In this document: piece after piece, positions 24,435 through 35,910 of the stretch
Position numbering within the stretch: position 1 is the first letter of the stretch
Layout of the letters: each line of letters opens with the position of its first letter
Assembly: GCF_014851395.1 (NCBI RefSeq)
Contig: NW_024041150.1
Location: 46,290,356 to 46,354,355 of the forward strand
Direction of reading: 5' to 3'
DNA: 64,000 nt
DNA from: Micropterus salmoides
Lineage: Eukaryota > Chordata > Actinopteri > Centrarchiformes > Centrarchidae
The notes under the pieces: generated by a model
Told to the model about the DNA's origin: nothing
Databases searched by the model: none
The model's input: the letters and a program-made list of their open reading frames with translations, nothing else
Made by a program: the position numbers and the translations under genes

Positions 24435-24830
24435 TCAGCTATGAGCAGAATCTTCCCACATGTGCCCAATTGGTCTTCTCGCGAACTCTGTCATTTCTTC
24501 AAATTCCACATAGATGCTGTCTGTAACTATGAGATCAGATCCAGTGCAGAACCGCAGAAATTTCTGAAGTTTACCTTCATCTAGCTCTCTGATGAATCTT
24601 TTCAGATGATTTCCGACTTCCTTCTGTTTTGGAGTCAAATTGATGTCAAATTTCAGCAGTTTGCAGACCTTTTTTGTGGTTGGTTGCAGGTCAGAGAACA
24701 ACTTGGTCAGTGCCTCTGGACTGAGGGACAGATGAGGATGGGTGATTTCCCTCCAGCAGTCAATAACAAACATGGGTTTTTGAACCAGTTCTTTGTGTGA
24801 TATTTCATCAATTATTGTAGGAAGAGTCTC
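24435..24830 (-). pseudogene. HECT gene, C-terminal part (3' of the inner insertion)
   Basis: Continues the minus-strand HECT gene of 36,207-37,508 after removal of the inner element and one copy of its AGTCTC duplication; the frame rejoins exactly. It shows ISHKELVQKPMFVIDCW, FLRFCTGSDLI and EFARRPIGH. In HECT ligases the next residues form the catalytic HTC motif. Here a short deletion shifts the frame to GHMWEDSAHS and a stop at 24,435. The expected Thr-Cys-Gly is readable in the next frame, and FRSEFNAVLESSVWV in yet another, so there are at least two frameshifts. Confidence 0.75.
24825..24830. other. target-site duplication AGTCTC (left, inner element)
   Basis: AGTCTC precedes AGAGAGAAGTATCC at the left end and follows GGATACTTCTCTCT at the right end (36,207-36,212). 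It lies within the HECT reading frame. Confidence 0.9.
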
Positions 24831-25002
24831 AGAGAGAAGTATCCAATACATTCCATCAAACTCATTTTTGACAGCTATTTCCGGTCCCCCCACCCCACCG
24901 GATGTCTGTATGTAACTGATAAGAGGGTTGCGTACATCCTTCCATTGTGTGTTTTTCATTGATTTAAAGACTTTATTAAGTAATACAACTTGAATGAATT
25001 AA

Positions 25003-25130
25003 CTAGGAGGTGTTTGTGACAATAAATTTATCATTAAAAAAGTATAGCAGTGAGTTATAAGTAAAAGGAGGAATCTCCGGGGCCAGCAAAGGATCAGTAG
25101 GAGGTTTCTTTGGAATCAAGTCAGTCTTTA
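25003..25130 (-). other. possible terminal exon near left end of inner element
   Basis: After a TAATAAAG acceptor-like site the minus strand reads TDLIPKKPPTDPLLAPEIPP then FTYNSLLYFFNDKF and a stop at 25,003. In the mirror copy (right arm, to 36,034) it is followed by AATAAAGTC, a likely polyadenylation signal, at about 36,060. Upstream exons were not established. Coding is speculative. Confidence 0.25.
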
Positions 25131-25580
25131 TTATTAAACAAGTGAAGAATAAATTGAAATAATGACAGCAAAGCAGTAAAATGGTATAACGGTGAGTAAA
25201 AATTACCTTCAACAGCATGCAGCAAAATAAGAGTGAGTTCCAAAATTAAACTTTGTAAAATCTTTGCTAAAGCTTTGTGTGACAAACTTACCATCATTTA
25301 AGAACTAAAGAATAAGATGAAATAATTACAGTAAAATAGTATAACAGTGAGTTAAAATTAAACAGCATTTTTTAATTACCTTCAAAATCTTTGCTAAAGC
25401 TTTGTGTGACAAACTTACCATCAGTAAACAAGTGAAGAATAAATTGAAATAATGACAGTAAAGCAGTAAAATGGTATAACGGTGAGTAAAAATTAAACAG
25501 CATTACAAATTACCTTCAACAGCATGCAGCAAAATAAGAGAGTGTTCCAAATTACTTTGCTATTGCTTTGTCTTACAAAC
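25131..25580. repeat. imperfect ~150-190 bp tandem repeats, left arm
   Basis: Three related blocks share CTTTGCTAAAGCTTTGTGTG, ACAAACTTACCATCA, GAATAAATTGAAATAATGAC and AACAGCATGCAGCAAAATAAG. Read on minus they contain repeated AG...GT splice-like boundaries (CTTTAG|CAAAGAT, GATG|GTAAGT), as if a small exon had been duplicated. The mirror is 35,458-35,910. Confidence 0.7.
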
Positions 25581-25682
25581 TTGCCATCATTATCACTCCA
25601 AAGCTGTAGCCTAGTCTTAAACTTGTGAGTCTTAAAACTTTAATCCTTCTAGAGTCTGTGTCTCTTCTTCTCTGTCCTCTCT

Positions 25683-25787
25683 CATTCTGGTGTAGCATAG
25701 GCTGTGGGGTGAATTGAGGAATGTGCTCCACCCCCCGCACCTCCCTCTGTTTTCTCAACGAGGCGTGTTGTGTGTTTAGCTGCCATC
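25683..25787 (-). CDS. small divergent ORF, 34 residues (left arm)
   Basis: An ATG in good context (GAGGATGG) opens MAAKHTTRLVEKTEGGAGGG and ends ...TAYATPE. It is arranged head-to-head with exon 1 of the spliced gene at 26,103, about 315 bp apart. The mirror copy is at 35,251-35,355 on plus. No family recognised; it may be the first exon of an outward-facing gene ending near 25,003, or not coding. Confidence 0.2.
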
Positions 25788-26102
25788 CTCAGGTAATCTT
25801 GTAGACCAGTTATTAACTTTGGTTATCTATAACCCAGACTCCGGATGTTAAAAAAAACGATCTGGTTTTATCAGACAGAGTTCGTGAGTTCGTTTTTGAA
25901 ACAGGAAGCTATTTTTATCAGCCGGAGACAAGAGTTTGGAACTAAATAATAATCTGGTTGTACCAGAAGTAACGGCCCCAACCCCTCATCAGTTATCTCC
26001 CACATGCAGAGCAGCACTCGTGTGTTTTTTTGTTTTCTTACTTCTATAAGTACCCTACCAGAAATCCAGAGGTCTTCACACTAGTGACTTGAATCCAGAG
26101 CA
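25788..26102. promoter_or_regulatory. putative bidirectional promoter (left arm)
   Basis: A 315-bp interval between the divergent small ORF and the spliced gene. A TATA-like CTTCTATAAGTACCC lies at about 26,041-26,055, about 50-60 bp before the ATG at 26,103. Repeated short motifs (TCTGGTTTTATCAG, CTGGTTGTACCAG) are also present. The mirror is 34,936-35,250. Inferred from layout. Confidence 0.35.
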
Positions 26103-29100
26103 ATGACCCTTCAAAGAGAACACGGTACGCATTCAGCCTTTCCTCCACAACTAAAGAAATAGCAAAAATCGACACTTTGTATTTTCATTCCTGCGTGTTT
26201 TCAATTAACAGTTTTTGACTTGATCGACAATGGGCTTCATTCAACCGAATATCAACTTGAAGGTAAGAGGGCCTTCTATGTACTAGAGTGAAATAGAAAT
26301 GTTCTAAATTTAAAAGTGTACTATCCTGATGTGTATTTTGTATATTGTTTTTACAGATTTGTACTCAGGCGAGGAAATAGGTTCTACAAGGGAGAATGGC
26401 ATTCCATCAGCGCAGGTTGTAGATCTCACAGGAGAAGTCGGTAAGTAAGGTTACCTTAACTTTTAATCAGTGTGTAGGTTTTATTTATTTATTTACAAAC
26501 TTTTACGCAGATGTGGTAACAGTACTCTTTTCTTTCATTACACCCACAGATGGTGCGAGCGATTGTGAACGGTACTTTATGCAGGGTCTCTCCCCTACCA
26601 ATTACGAGGAGAACGGTCCGGTTCCGGAATCGGATCAGCCCTCGGCTTCGGTACCGCAAGCGTACATAACACCGGGCTCCCCGGAACACGATGAGCCGGA
26701 TGTGTCCCCGGAATCACCCGTCGATGATGTAGAGCGCTCCAGTCAGGCCGCAGATGGGAGGTCACGTAACGGATCACCGGTAGAAGCGCGGGGACTGACA
26801 GCGGAGGAAATCATTCATCCGGACCCAGCAGAACCGTGTACGCCGCTGAATCAGACTGAGCCTATACCGAACAACGGACCTCGGAAAAGGGAACACCGTA
26901 GAAGGCTCATTTCAACCAGCAGTAGTAGGAGCAGTAAGTAAATTGTTATAACGCTCTAAAACCATTAACCTAGAAAATATGCAGTCATAAAAAAAGTATA
27001 GCCTATATACACAGTTTCCCGTGATACCATGTTGCTGATTATTAGGCTATACAATTAATGAGTTAAAAGTATTCCACACTATTTTCTCAAATACAACACC
27101 ATGTCAAATGGTATGCACCAAGTAGTCTTATGAGTTATTCAACCTGAGTCTAAAAGCTATTTTGCTTCTTTTTCATAAAGTAGGCTATTACTGTGGTGTT
27201 TGTTTGTTTGTTTTGCACTTCTACAGTGTTTTGGTACTGATGTCTGACATTCAGGGTATTTAGTTACAAGATAATGTAAGAATTAAAAAAAATATAGTTT
27301 GCTTGTTTGCTAAAAAGTATTAATGTAGTGATTTGTAGGGGTGATGCCTGACACAAGATTTCTATCAATTTTGCAATGTACTTGTTTCTTCAATATAAAT
27401 TTTATAGGATTGCACTTTATTTATTGACTGCATTACAGAAACGTCCATTGTTGGCTGGCATGTAATGACACGGAGTTCCCTCTTAGTTCCTTCTTAGCTA
27501 GCATGGAGCGACACTCCAGCATGGAGGAATTAAAGAATGGGCTATTTCTATTGAGAGAATATTGTAATCTAAACTAAATATTTAATTTTTAGTTACACTT
27601 ACAAAATAAGGACAATTCTTATGTAGCAAAAAAAACCAAAACTACAAGTGTTAACAGCGTCCAAATAACTCTAAAGTCCAAGAGCTAAAGTTTGATCCTT
27701 CTACTGAGAACCAGCTGCCTTTTGCTAATTAGGGTTTATTAGACTATTACAGAGGTCATGAAATCCAGAACCCTTACCTTGGGGATGAAGTATTCAAATG
27801 CTAGTTAACTACTTTGTTGACATAACAGGACAGTAGTTTTCTGTTGAAAATAAAACAGAAGGTTGCTGTGACCTCTTTTTTGAGACCATGCTGTTTCTAT
27901 TTTTTTTCTAGTGTCCCCTTCCATAGCATTTTTCAGAGACACTACAAAAGAGGAAAACAGATTGCCATCGATAACCCAAACTCTAGGGTTAACTCGCAAT
28001 TTTCATTACATTTGTTATGTAGTAAATCTACAACTGCAAAGCAATTTAGTGATCCCTACCATGTAGTGATCAAATGTCAATGCTCTCTCTCTCTTCCCCA
28101 TATTTAAAATGTGTAAAACTAATACCGCAAAACTCATCAGGATCAATCTTCTATGTGTAAGTTAACATGTTGCAAATTTTACCCTTGCTACTAAGAGTTA
28201 GTACAGGACACGCAACATTAGTCCTCGTTTTCCGAGCTGCTTTCTGAGCTGCTTTTGTCAAGCTTTGTGAGACCTGAAAACATTTATTTCAGCCCCACAA
28301 TGTTTCTACATCACTGAAAAGAGCATGTGAAAATCTAGTTTTGGGGAGAAGTCTGTTTTTGCTTGTGATAAGCTAGCCCAAATCACACCATCAAAACTTC
28401 TAGTTTCACATTTAAAAAATCCTGCCCCCACCTTCATACTATTTACCTGTTTTGTGAAGCACATGCAGGAAGGATTGAATTACAATCAGCAGTGGTTTTA
28501 CATGTCAACATTAGGTTATTGCAGAACAACAAAGAAGCCCCCTGCTGTGAAGAAGCATTTTGAGTAACAGAATTACATATCATGACAAATACATTAGTAT
28601 GTACCACCGGTTGTTGTGGCACTAAAAACTGAGTTGATGGCTCACTATGACTCTGAACTGATAGTAAAACACATACTTTTGTATTTGTATTGTGTATTTA
28701 CCATGGGGTTCGTGCCCTTCCCTTCTCATGTTCGCCTGTTTGTCCCTCTCGTCTGTGTTCTTGTTACACGGTGCAAAAGAAAAAATCTTATCCATTCTAA
28801 CCAAGACAATACATATGTATAAATATTTACAACTTTACTACAAGTGTTATGTCAGGATACTGGATATTATAAATCTAAAACTTCAAAGCAATGTTAATTA
28901 CATTTTCATTGGCTTCAGAGTTTTCTACAGCAACTGGCTAGGAGGTGTATTAAGTCATCTGGAAAGGGACATCATGAAAGTGATGGCAATTTTTAGTGAA
29001 GTTATATGTTATGGGCACTTATCTGACCAAATAGCAAGTGAAAAGGGCAAATGCTTGAGTGACAAAAACAATGCAAAGCAGGAGAGCAAGAGTCAGAGAG

Positions 29101-32100
29101 ACCAACTGACATAGGTTTATATGGGGACAAGCAGCTGTACTGTCCAACAAAATACTAATGATGACACTAATTTTAAATTTAAAGTTTGGTGATGTTGACA
29201 CTGACTTGCATTAAAATAGCTTTAAAAGCGGCTTGCTAGTTAAACATTTCTATTGGGGCATACCTGTAGAGATGTACCTTCCAGAGCGGTTCTAATATAT
29301 TGGGGTGGAAAATAAAAACATGTATTAAGAATATATTTAACATAATAATTTAATAGAAATACGGTAGCTTTGCTTAGCCTACATGCAATGAATCAATGGC
29401 CTGACTCTCTCCATCCCTGCAGAATGTACAGGCTAGTATACCACCATATAGTTGATCATGTGTTATACGCTAATTCCAACATTTCTTTTCTTGATTCCCA
29501 TGTGGAGAGACAAAACTTTTTAAATGACGTGTACATTTTGACTGGTTTTCCACAAATGTAGCAGTAGGTTATATTACTTACTAAAGAGGATGTCTTTAAA
29601 GACTGGATGTACTGATCGTCACCAGTTTCAGCACTATCCTTAACAGACGTGTCTTCAGTATTTCCATTAAGAGCTTTAGCCCAAACTCCTGGTACTTGTA
29701 CTTGCTTCATTTCCCTACAAGTGTTTTTACTCTGTGTTGTGTTGACTGCAGTCTTAGGGTTGGACATTTTAATATTAAGTTCTTCTGAGGGTTGCAAATA
29801 TTTTGAACGTCCTGCTGTGCTTTCCCATGAACTAGTCTGATTGACTGTAAGAATCAGGTACATATTCCTCCTCTGATAAATTCTATTCACTTGGACTTGT
29901 TTTTTTTTTAAAAAAAGCTTAAAAAGGTCTTAGTGAGAACATAACTTTGAGAATAATTCCGTAATGACACTTACGAGCCTACCTAACTATTAACATGTTT
30001 AAGCTTAAATACAGATTTTTGCTGTTGAAAGTAAATAACAAAACTCATTGTATCACGCATAATCTATACTGATAATCATTTAGATGCTTCATTTGGTTGT
30101 TTGTTTTGAAGCATGTGCAATTCATCGGTTGGGTTGATTTTTTCACTTCACTTTAATTGAGGTGCAAATTGACGTTTATGTGTCTCTTTGTTATTTATCA
30201 AGAAAATTTGTACTAAAACTTTGCAAAGAGGTACAAACATAAGATTCTAAAATGGGAGACTGTATAGTTTTTACATGGAAGCCAATTTGACTTTTTATAT
30301 GATGTATGTGTTTAAAGTATTTCAGATTGTTTGTGAAGAAAATGGTTGCTGCAAACTTGTTGGATTGCAACCTGCAAGACTTAAGATAGTTGAATAGACT
30401 GCTGAAAGTGTTAAATATTTGTCTAGATACCGTTTGGTCCACACTGTCTTTGGTGTGCATTTTGGTGCCATCCATGTTGACTTCAATGTTCATGTGCACT
30501 AGAGTAGCTCTAAGTTCTTCACCAAATTAGAAGTGTAATTTGCTAATGAAAATGTAATTTCATAATCAATACTGTTGTCAGCACAACGGTCAACTTGAGG
30601 AGGGCTCCTCAGCAGGACCAGCCTTGGAAAATGTGCCAGATGAACCCTTTTCCCCTCTTATGTGGCGTGGTGTGAGATGTAAAGGGGAGTATTTTAATAA
30701 ATAAATGTTGCATTCATGAATGCTTAACTTTAAACATAATAAGTAATAGTCTTTTATCTTCTGTTAGAATGCTATTTCAGTGAAGGTGGTAGTTAAGTGT
30801 TTTAATTTAACTTTTTTAAATCTTTGGTTCACCAATATATTTTCTTGATAAATAACAAAGAGACACATAAACGTCAATTTGCACCTCAATTAAAGTGAAG
30901 TGAAAAAATCAACCCAACCGATGAATTGCACATGCTTCAAATAAAACAACCAAATGAAGCATCTAAATGATTATCAGTATAGATTATGCGTGATACAATG
31001 AGTTTTGTTATTTACTTTCAACAGCAAAAATCTGTATTTAAGCTTAAACATGTTAATAGTTAGGTAGGCTCGTAAGTGTCATTACGGAATTATTCTCAAA
31101 GTTATGTTCTCACTAAGACCTTTTTAAGCTTTTTTTAAGAACCAAGTCCAAGTGAATAGAATTTATCAGAGGAGGAATATGTACCTGATTCTTACAGTCA
31201 ATCAGACTAGTTCATGGGAAAGCACAGCAGGACGTTCAAAATATTTGCAACCCCAGAAGAACTTAATATTAAAATGTCCAACCCTAAGACTGCAGTCAAC
31301 ACAACACAGTGAAAACACTTGTAGGGAAATGAAGCAAGTACAAGTATCAGGAGTTTGGGCTAAAGCTCTTAATGGAAATACTGAAGACACGTCTGTTAAG
31401 GATAGTGCTGAAACTGGTGACGATCAGTACATCCAGTCTTTAAAGACATCCTCTTTAGTAAGTAATATAACCTACTGCTACATTTGTGGAAAACCAGTCA
31501 AAATGTACACGTCATTTAAAAAGTTTTGTCTCTCCACATGGGAATCAAGAAAAGAAATGTTGGAATTAGCGTATAACACATGATCAACTATATGGTGGTA
31601 TACTAGCCTGTACATTCTGCAGGGATGGAGAGAGTCAGGCCATTGATTCATTGCATGTAGGCTAAGCAAAGCTACCGTATTTCTATTAAATTATTATGTT
31701 AAATATATTCTTAATACATGTTTTTATTTTCCACCCACATGTATTAGAACCGCTCTGGAAGGCACATCTCTACAGGTATGCCCCAATAGAAATGTTTAAC
31801 TAGCAAGCCGCTTTTAAAGCTATTTTAATGCTAGTCAGTGTCAACATCACCAAACTTTAAATTTAAAATTAGTGTCATCATTAGTATTTTGTTGGACAGT
31901 ACAGCTGCTTGTCCCCATATAAACCTATGTCAGTTGGTCTCTCTGACTCTTGCTCTCCTGCTTTGCATTGTTTTTGTCACTCAAGCATTTGCCCTTTTCA
32001 CTTGCTATTTGGTCAGATAAGTGCCCATAACATATAACTTCACTAAAAATTGCCATCACTTTCATGATGTCCCTTTCCAGATGACTTGATACACCTCCTA

Positions 32101-32821
32101 GCCAGTTGCTGTAGAAAACTCTGAAGCCAATGAAAATGTAATTAACATTGCTTTGAAGTTTTAGATTTCTAATATCCAGTATCCTGACATAACACTTGTA
32201 GTAAAGTTGTAAATATTTATACATATGTATTGTCTTGGTTAGAATGGATAAGATTTTTTCTTTTGCACCGTGTAACAAGAACACAGACGAGAGGGACAAA
32301 CAGGCGAACATGAGAAGGGAAGGGCACGAACCCCATGGTAAATACACAATACAAATACAAAAGTATGTGTTTTACTATCAGTTCAGAGTCATAGTGAGCC
32401 ATCAACTCAGTTTTTAGTGCCACAACAACCGGTGGTACATACTAATGTATTTGTCATGATATGTAATTCTGTTACTCAAAATGCTTCTTCACAGCAGGGG
32501 GCTTCTTTGTTGTTCTGCAATAACCTAATGTTGACATGTAAAACCACTGCTGATTGTAATTCAATCCTTCCTGCATGTGCTTCACAAAACAGGTAAATAG
32601 TATGAAGGTGGGGGCAGGATTTTTTAAATGTGAAACTAGAAGTTTTGATGGTGTGATTTGGGCTAGCTTATCACAAGCAAAAACAGACTTCTCCCCAAAA
32701 CTAGATTTTCACATGCTCTTTTCAGTGATGTAGAAACATTGTGGGGCTGAAATAAATGTTTTCAGGTCTCACAAAGCTTGACAAAAGCAGCTCAGAAAGC
32801 AGCTCGGAAAACGAGGACTAA
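26103..32821 (+). CDS. unknown spliced gene reading through the palindrome centre (plus copy)
   Basis: Exons 26,103-26,124, 26,212-26,262, 26,357-26,440 and 26,550-26,933 lie in the left arm. Exons 31,198-31,457, 32,280-32,337 and 32,766-32,821 (TAA) lie on the same strand only in the right arm. All sites are AG/GT and junction phases agree throughout (1,1,1,1,0,1), giving about 304 residues. It starts MTLQREHVFDLIDNG. Exon 4 is acidic, Pro/Ser-rich and ends with a basic cluster GPRKREHRRR followed by a Ser run. The last exon is LTKLDKSSSESSSENED. No domain recognised; nuclear or regulatory character is a guess from composition. Reading past the exon 4 donor gives a shorter form stopping at 26,941. 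Intron 4 (about 4.26 kb) spans the spacer. Confidence 0.5.
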
Positions 32822-34935
32822 TGTTGCGTGTCCTGTACTAACTCTTAGTAGCAAGGGTAAAATTTGCAACATGTTAACTTACACATAGAAGATTGATCCT
32901 GATGAGTTTTGCGGTATTAGTTTTACACATTTTAAATATGGGGAAGAGAGAGAGAGCATTGACATTTGATCACTACATGGTAGGGATCACTAAATTGCTT
33001 TGCAGTTGTAGATTTACTACATAACAAATGTAATGAAAATTGCGAGTTAACCCTAGAGTTTGGGTTATCGATGGCAATCTGTTTTCCTCTTTTGTAGTGT
33101 CTCTGAAAAATGCTATGGAAGGGGACACTAGAAAAAAAAATAGAAACAGCATGGTCTCAAAAAAGAGGTCACAGCAACCTTCTGTTTTATTTTCAACAGA
33201 AAACTACTGTCCTGTTATGTCAACAAAGTAGTTAACTAGCATTTGAATACTTCATCCCCAAGGTAAGGGTTCTGGATTTCATGACCTCTGTAATAGTCTA
33301 ATAAACCCTAATTAGCAAAAGGCAGCTGGTTCTCAGTAGAAGGATCAAACTTTAGCTCTTGGACTTTAGAGTTATTTGGACGCTGTTAACACTTGTAGTT
33401 TTGGTTTTTTTTGCTACATAAGAATTGTCCTTATTTTGTAAGTGTAACTAAAAATTAAATATTTAGTTTAGATTACAATATTCTCTTAATAGAAATACCC
33501 CATTCTTTAATTCCTCCATGCTGGAGTGTCGCTCCATGCTAGCTAAGAAGGAACTAAGAGGGAACTCCGTGTCATTACATGCCAGCCAACAATGGACGTT
33601 TCTGTAATGCAGTCAATAAATAAAGTGCAATCCTATAAAATTTATATTGAAGAAACAAGTACATTGCAAAATTGATAGAAATCTTGTGTCAGGCATCACC
33701 CCTACAAATCACTACATTAATACTTTTTAGCAAACAAGCAAACTATATTTTTTTAATTCTTACATTATCTTGTAACTAAATACCCTGAATGTCAGACATC
33801 AGTACCAAAACACTGTAGAAGTGCAAAACAAACAAACAAACACCACAGTAATAGCCTACTTTATGAAAAAGAAGCAAAATAGCTTTTAGACTCAGGTTGA
33901 ATAACTCATAAGACTACTTGGTGCATACCATTTGACATGGTGTGTATTTGAGAAAATAGTGTGGAATACTTTTAACTCATTAATTGTATAGCCTAATAAT
34001 CAGCAACATGGTATCACGGGAAACTGTGTATATAGGCTATACTTTTTTTATGACTGCATATTTTCTAGGTTAATGGTTTTAGAGCGTTATAACAATTTAC
34101 TTACTGCTCCTACTACTGCTGGTTGAAATGAGCCTTCTACGGTGTTCCCTTTTCCGAGGTCCGTTGTTCGGTATAGGCTCAGTCTGATTCAGCGGCGTAC
34201 ACGGTTCTGCTGGGTCCGGATGAATGATTTCCTCCGCTGTCAGTCCCCGCGCTTCTACCGGTGATCCGTTACGTGACCTCCCATCTGCGGCCTGACTGGA
34301 GCGCTCTACATCATCGACGGGTGATTCCGGGGACACATCCGGCTCATCGTGTTCCGGGGAGCCCGGTGTTATGTACGCTTGCGGTACCGAAGCCGAGGGC
34401 TGATCCGATTCCGGAACCGGACCGTTCTCCTCGTAATTGGTAGGGGAGAGACCCTGCATAAAGTACCGTTCACAATCGCTCGCACCATCTGTGGGTGTAA
34501 TGAAAGAAAAGAGTACTGTTACCACATCTGCGTAAAAGTTTGTAAATAAATAAATAAAACCTACACACTGATTAAAAGTTAAGGTAACCTTACTTACCGA
34601 CTTCTCCTGTGAGATCTACAACCTGCGCTGATGGAATGCCATTCTCCCTTGTAGAACCTATTTCCTCGCCTGAGTACAAATCTGTAAAAACAATATACAA
34701 AATACACATCAGGATAGTACACTTTTAAATTTAGAACATTTCTATTTCACTCTAGTACATAGAAGGCCCTCTTACCTTCAAGTTGATATTCGGTTGAATG
34801 AAGCCCATTGTCGATCAAGTCAAAAACTGTTAATTGAAAACACGCAGGAATGAAAATACAAAGTGTCGATTTTTGCTATTTCTTTAGTTGTGGAGGAAAG
34901 GCTGAATGCGTACCGTGTTCTCTTTGAAGGGTCAT
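28218..34935 (-). CDS. mirror copy of the unknown spliced gene (minus copy)
   Basis: Exon 1 begins at ATG 34,935 and exon 4 ends at 34,105, both in the right arm. The continuation is 29,844-29,582, 28,759-28,702 and 28,273-28,218 in the left arm. Splice sites are the same as in the plus copy. The exon at 29,582-29,844 is 263 bases against 260 in the plus copy: the right-arm version has lost 1 and then 2 bases, changing about 23 residues between LQP and NTCREMK but restoring frame. The two copies overlap completely in antisense. Without the palindrome, exons 1-4 and the last three exons would face each other on opposite strands. Confidence 0.48.
30208..30839. other. palindrome spacer
   Basis: Unique sequence between the inverted arms. 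A minus-strand frame of 102 codons (30,191-30,499) starts here and runs into the left arm; it has no recognisable motif and I do not call it a gene. The arm edges are TCAAGAAAA at 30,207 and its inverse at 30,840. Confidence 0.75.
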
Positions 34936-35250
34936 TGCTCTGGATTCAAGTCACTAGTGTGAAGACCTCTGGATTTCTGGTAGGGTACTTATAGAAGTAA
35001 GAAAACAAAAAAACACACGAGTGCTGCTCTGCATGTGGGAGATAACTGATGAGGGGTTGGGGCCGTTACTTCTGGTACAACCAGATTATTATTTAGTTCC
35101 AAACTCTTGTCTCCGGCTGATAAAAATAGCTTCCTGTTTCAAAAACGAACTCACGAACTCTGTCTGATAAAACCAGATCGTTTTTTTAACATCCGGAGTC
35201 TGGGTTATAGATAACCAAAGTTAATAACTGGTCTACAAGATTACCTGAGG

Positions 35251-35355
35251 ATGGCAGCTAAACACACAACACGCCTCGTTGAGAAAACAGAGGGAGGTGC
35301 GGGGGGTGGAGCACATTCCTCAATTCACCCCACAGCCTATGCTACACCAGAATGA
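35251..35355 (+). CDS. small divergent ORF, 34 residues (right arm)
   Basis: Mirror of 25,683-25,787, with ATG context GAGGATGG. It faces the right end of the inner element and is head-to-head with exon 1 of the minus spliced gene at 34,935. The same doubts apply. Confidence 0.2.
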   Translation: MAAKHTTRLVEKTEGGAGGGAHSSIHPTAYATPE

Positions 35356-35457
35356 GAGAGGACAGAGAAGAAGAGACACAGACTCTAGAAGGATTAAAGT
35401 TTTAAGACTCACAAGTTTAAGACTAGGCTACAGCTTTGGAGTGATAATGATGGCAAG

Positions 35458-35910
35458 TTTGTAAGACAAAGCAATAGCAAAGTAATTTGGAACACTCTCT
35501 TATTTTGCTGCATGCTGTTGAAGGTAATTTGTAATGCTGTTTAATTTTTACTCACCGTTATACCATTTTACTGCTTTACTGTCATTATTTCAATTTATTC
35601 TTCACTTGTTTACTGATGGTAAGTTTGTCACACAAAGCTTTAGCAAAGATTTTGAAGGTAATTAAAAAATGCTGTTTAATTTTAACTCACTGTTATACTA
35701 TTTTACTGTAATTATTTCATCTTATTCTTTAGTTCTTAAATGATGGTAAGTTTGTCACACAAAGCTTTAGCAAAGATTTTACAAAGTTTAATTTTGGAAC
35801 TCACTCTTATTTTGCTGCATGCTGTTGAAGGTAATTTTTACTCACCGTTATACCATTTTACTGCTTTGCTGTCATTATTTCAATTTATTCTTCACTTGTT
35901 TAATAATAAA
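35458..35910. repeat. imperfect tandem repeats, right arm
   Basis: Mirror of 25,131-25,580, with three blocks sharing ATGGTAAGTTTGTCACACAA and ACAAAGCTTTAGCAAAG. Splice-like AG and GT dinucleotides recur at equivalent positions in each block. Confidence 0.7.

Noticed and set aside
28616..29114. 140-codon plus frame in the left arm (mirror 31,925-32,347)
   Set aside because: Hydrophobic and low in protein-like signature; overlaps antisense exon 28,702-28,759. Its presence in both arms only reflects arm identity.
33040..33231. Exon-like VSLKNAMEGDTRKK segment after CCTCTTTTGTAG
   Set aside because: Lies beyond the stop of the proposed gene; the arms differ in reading frame after an A-run, so no supported continuation.
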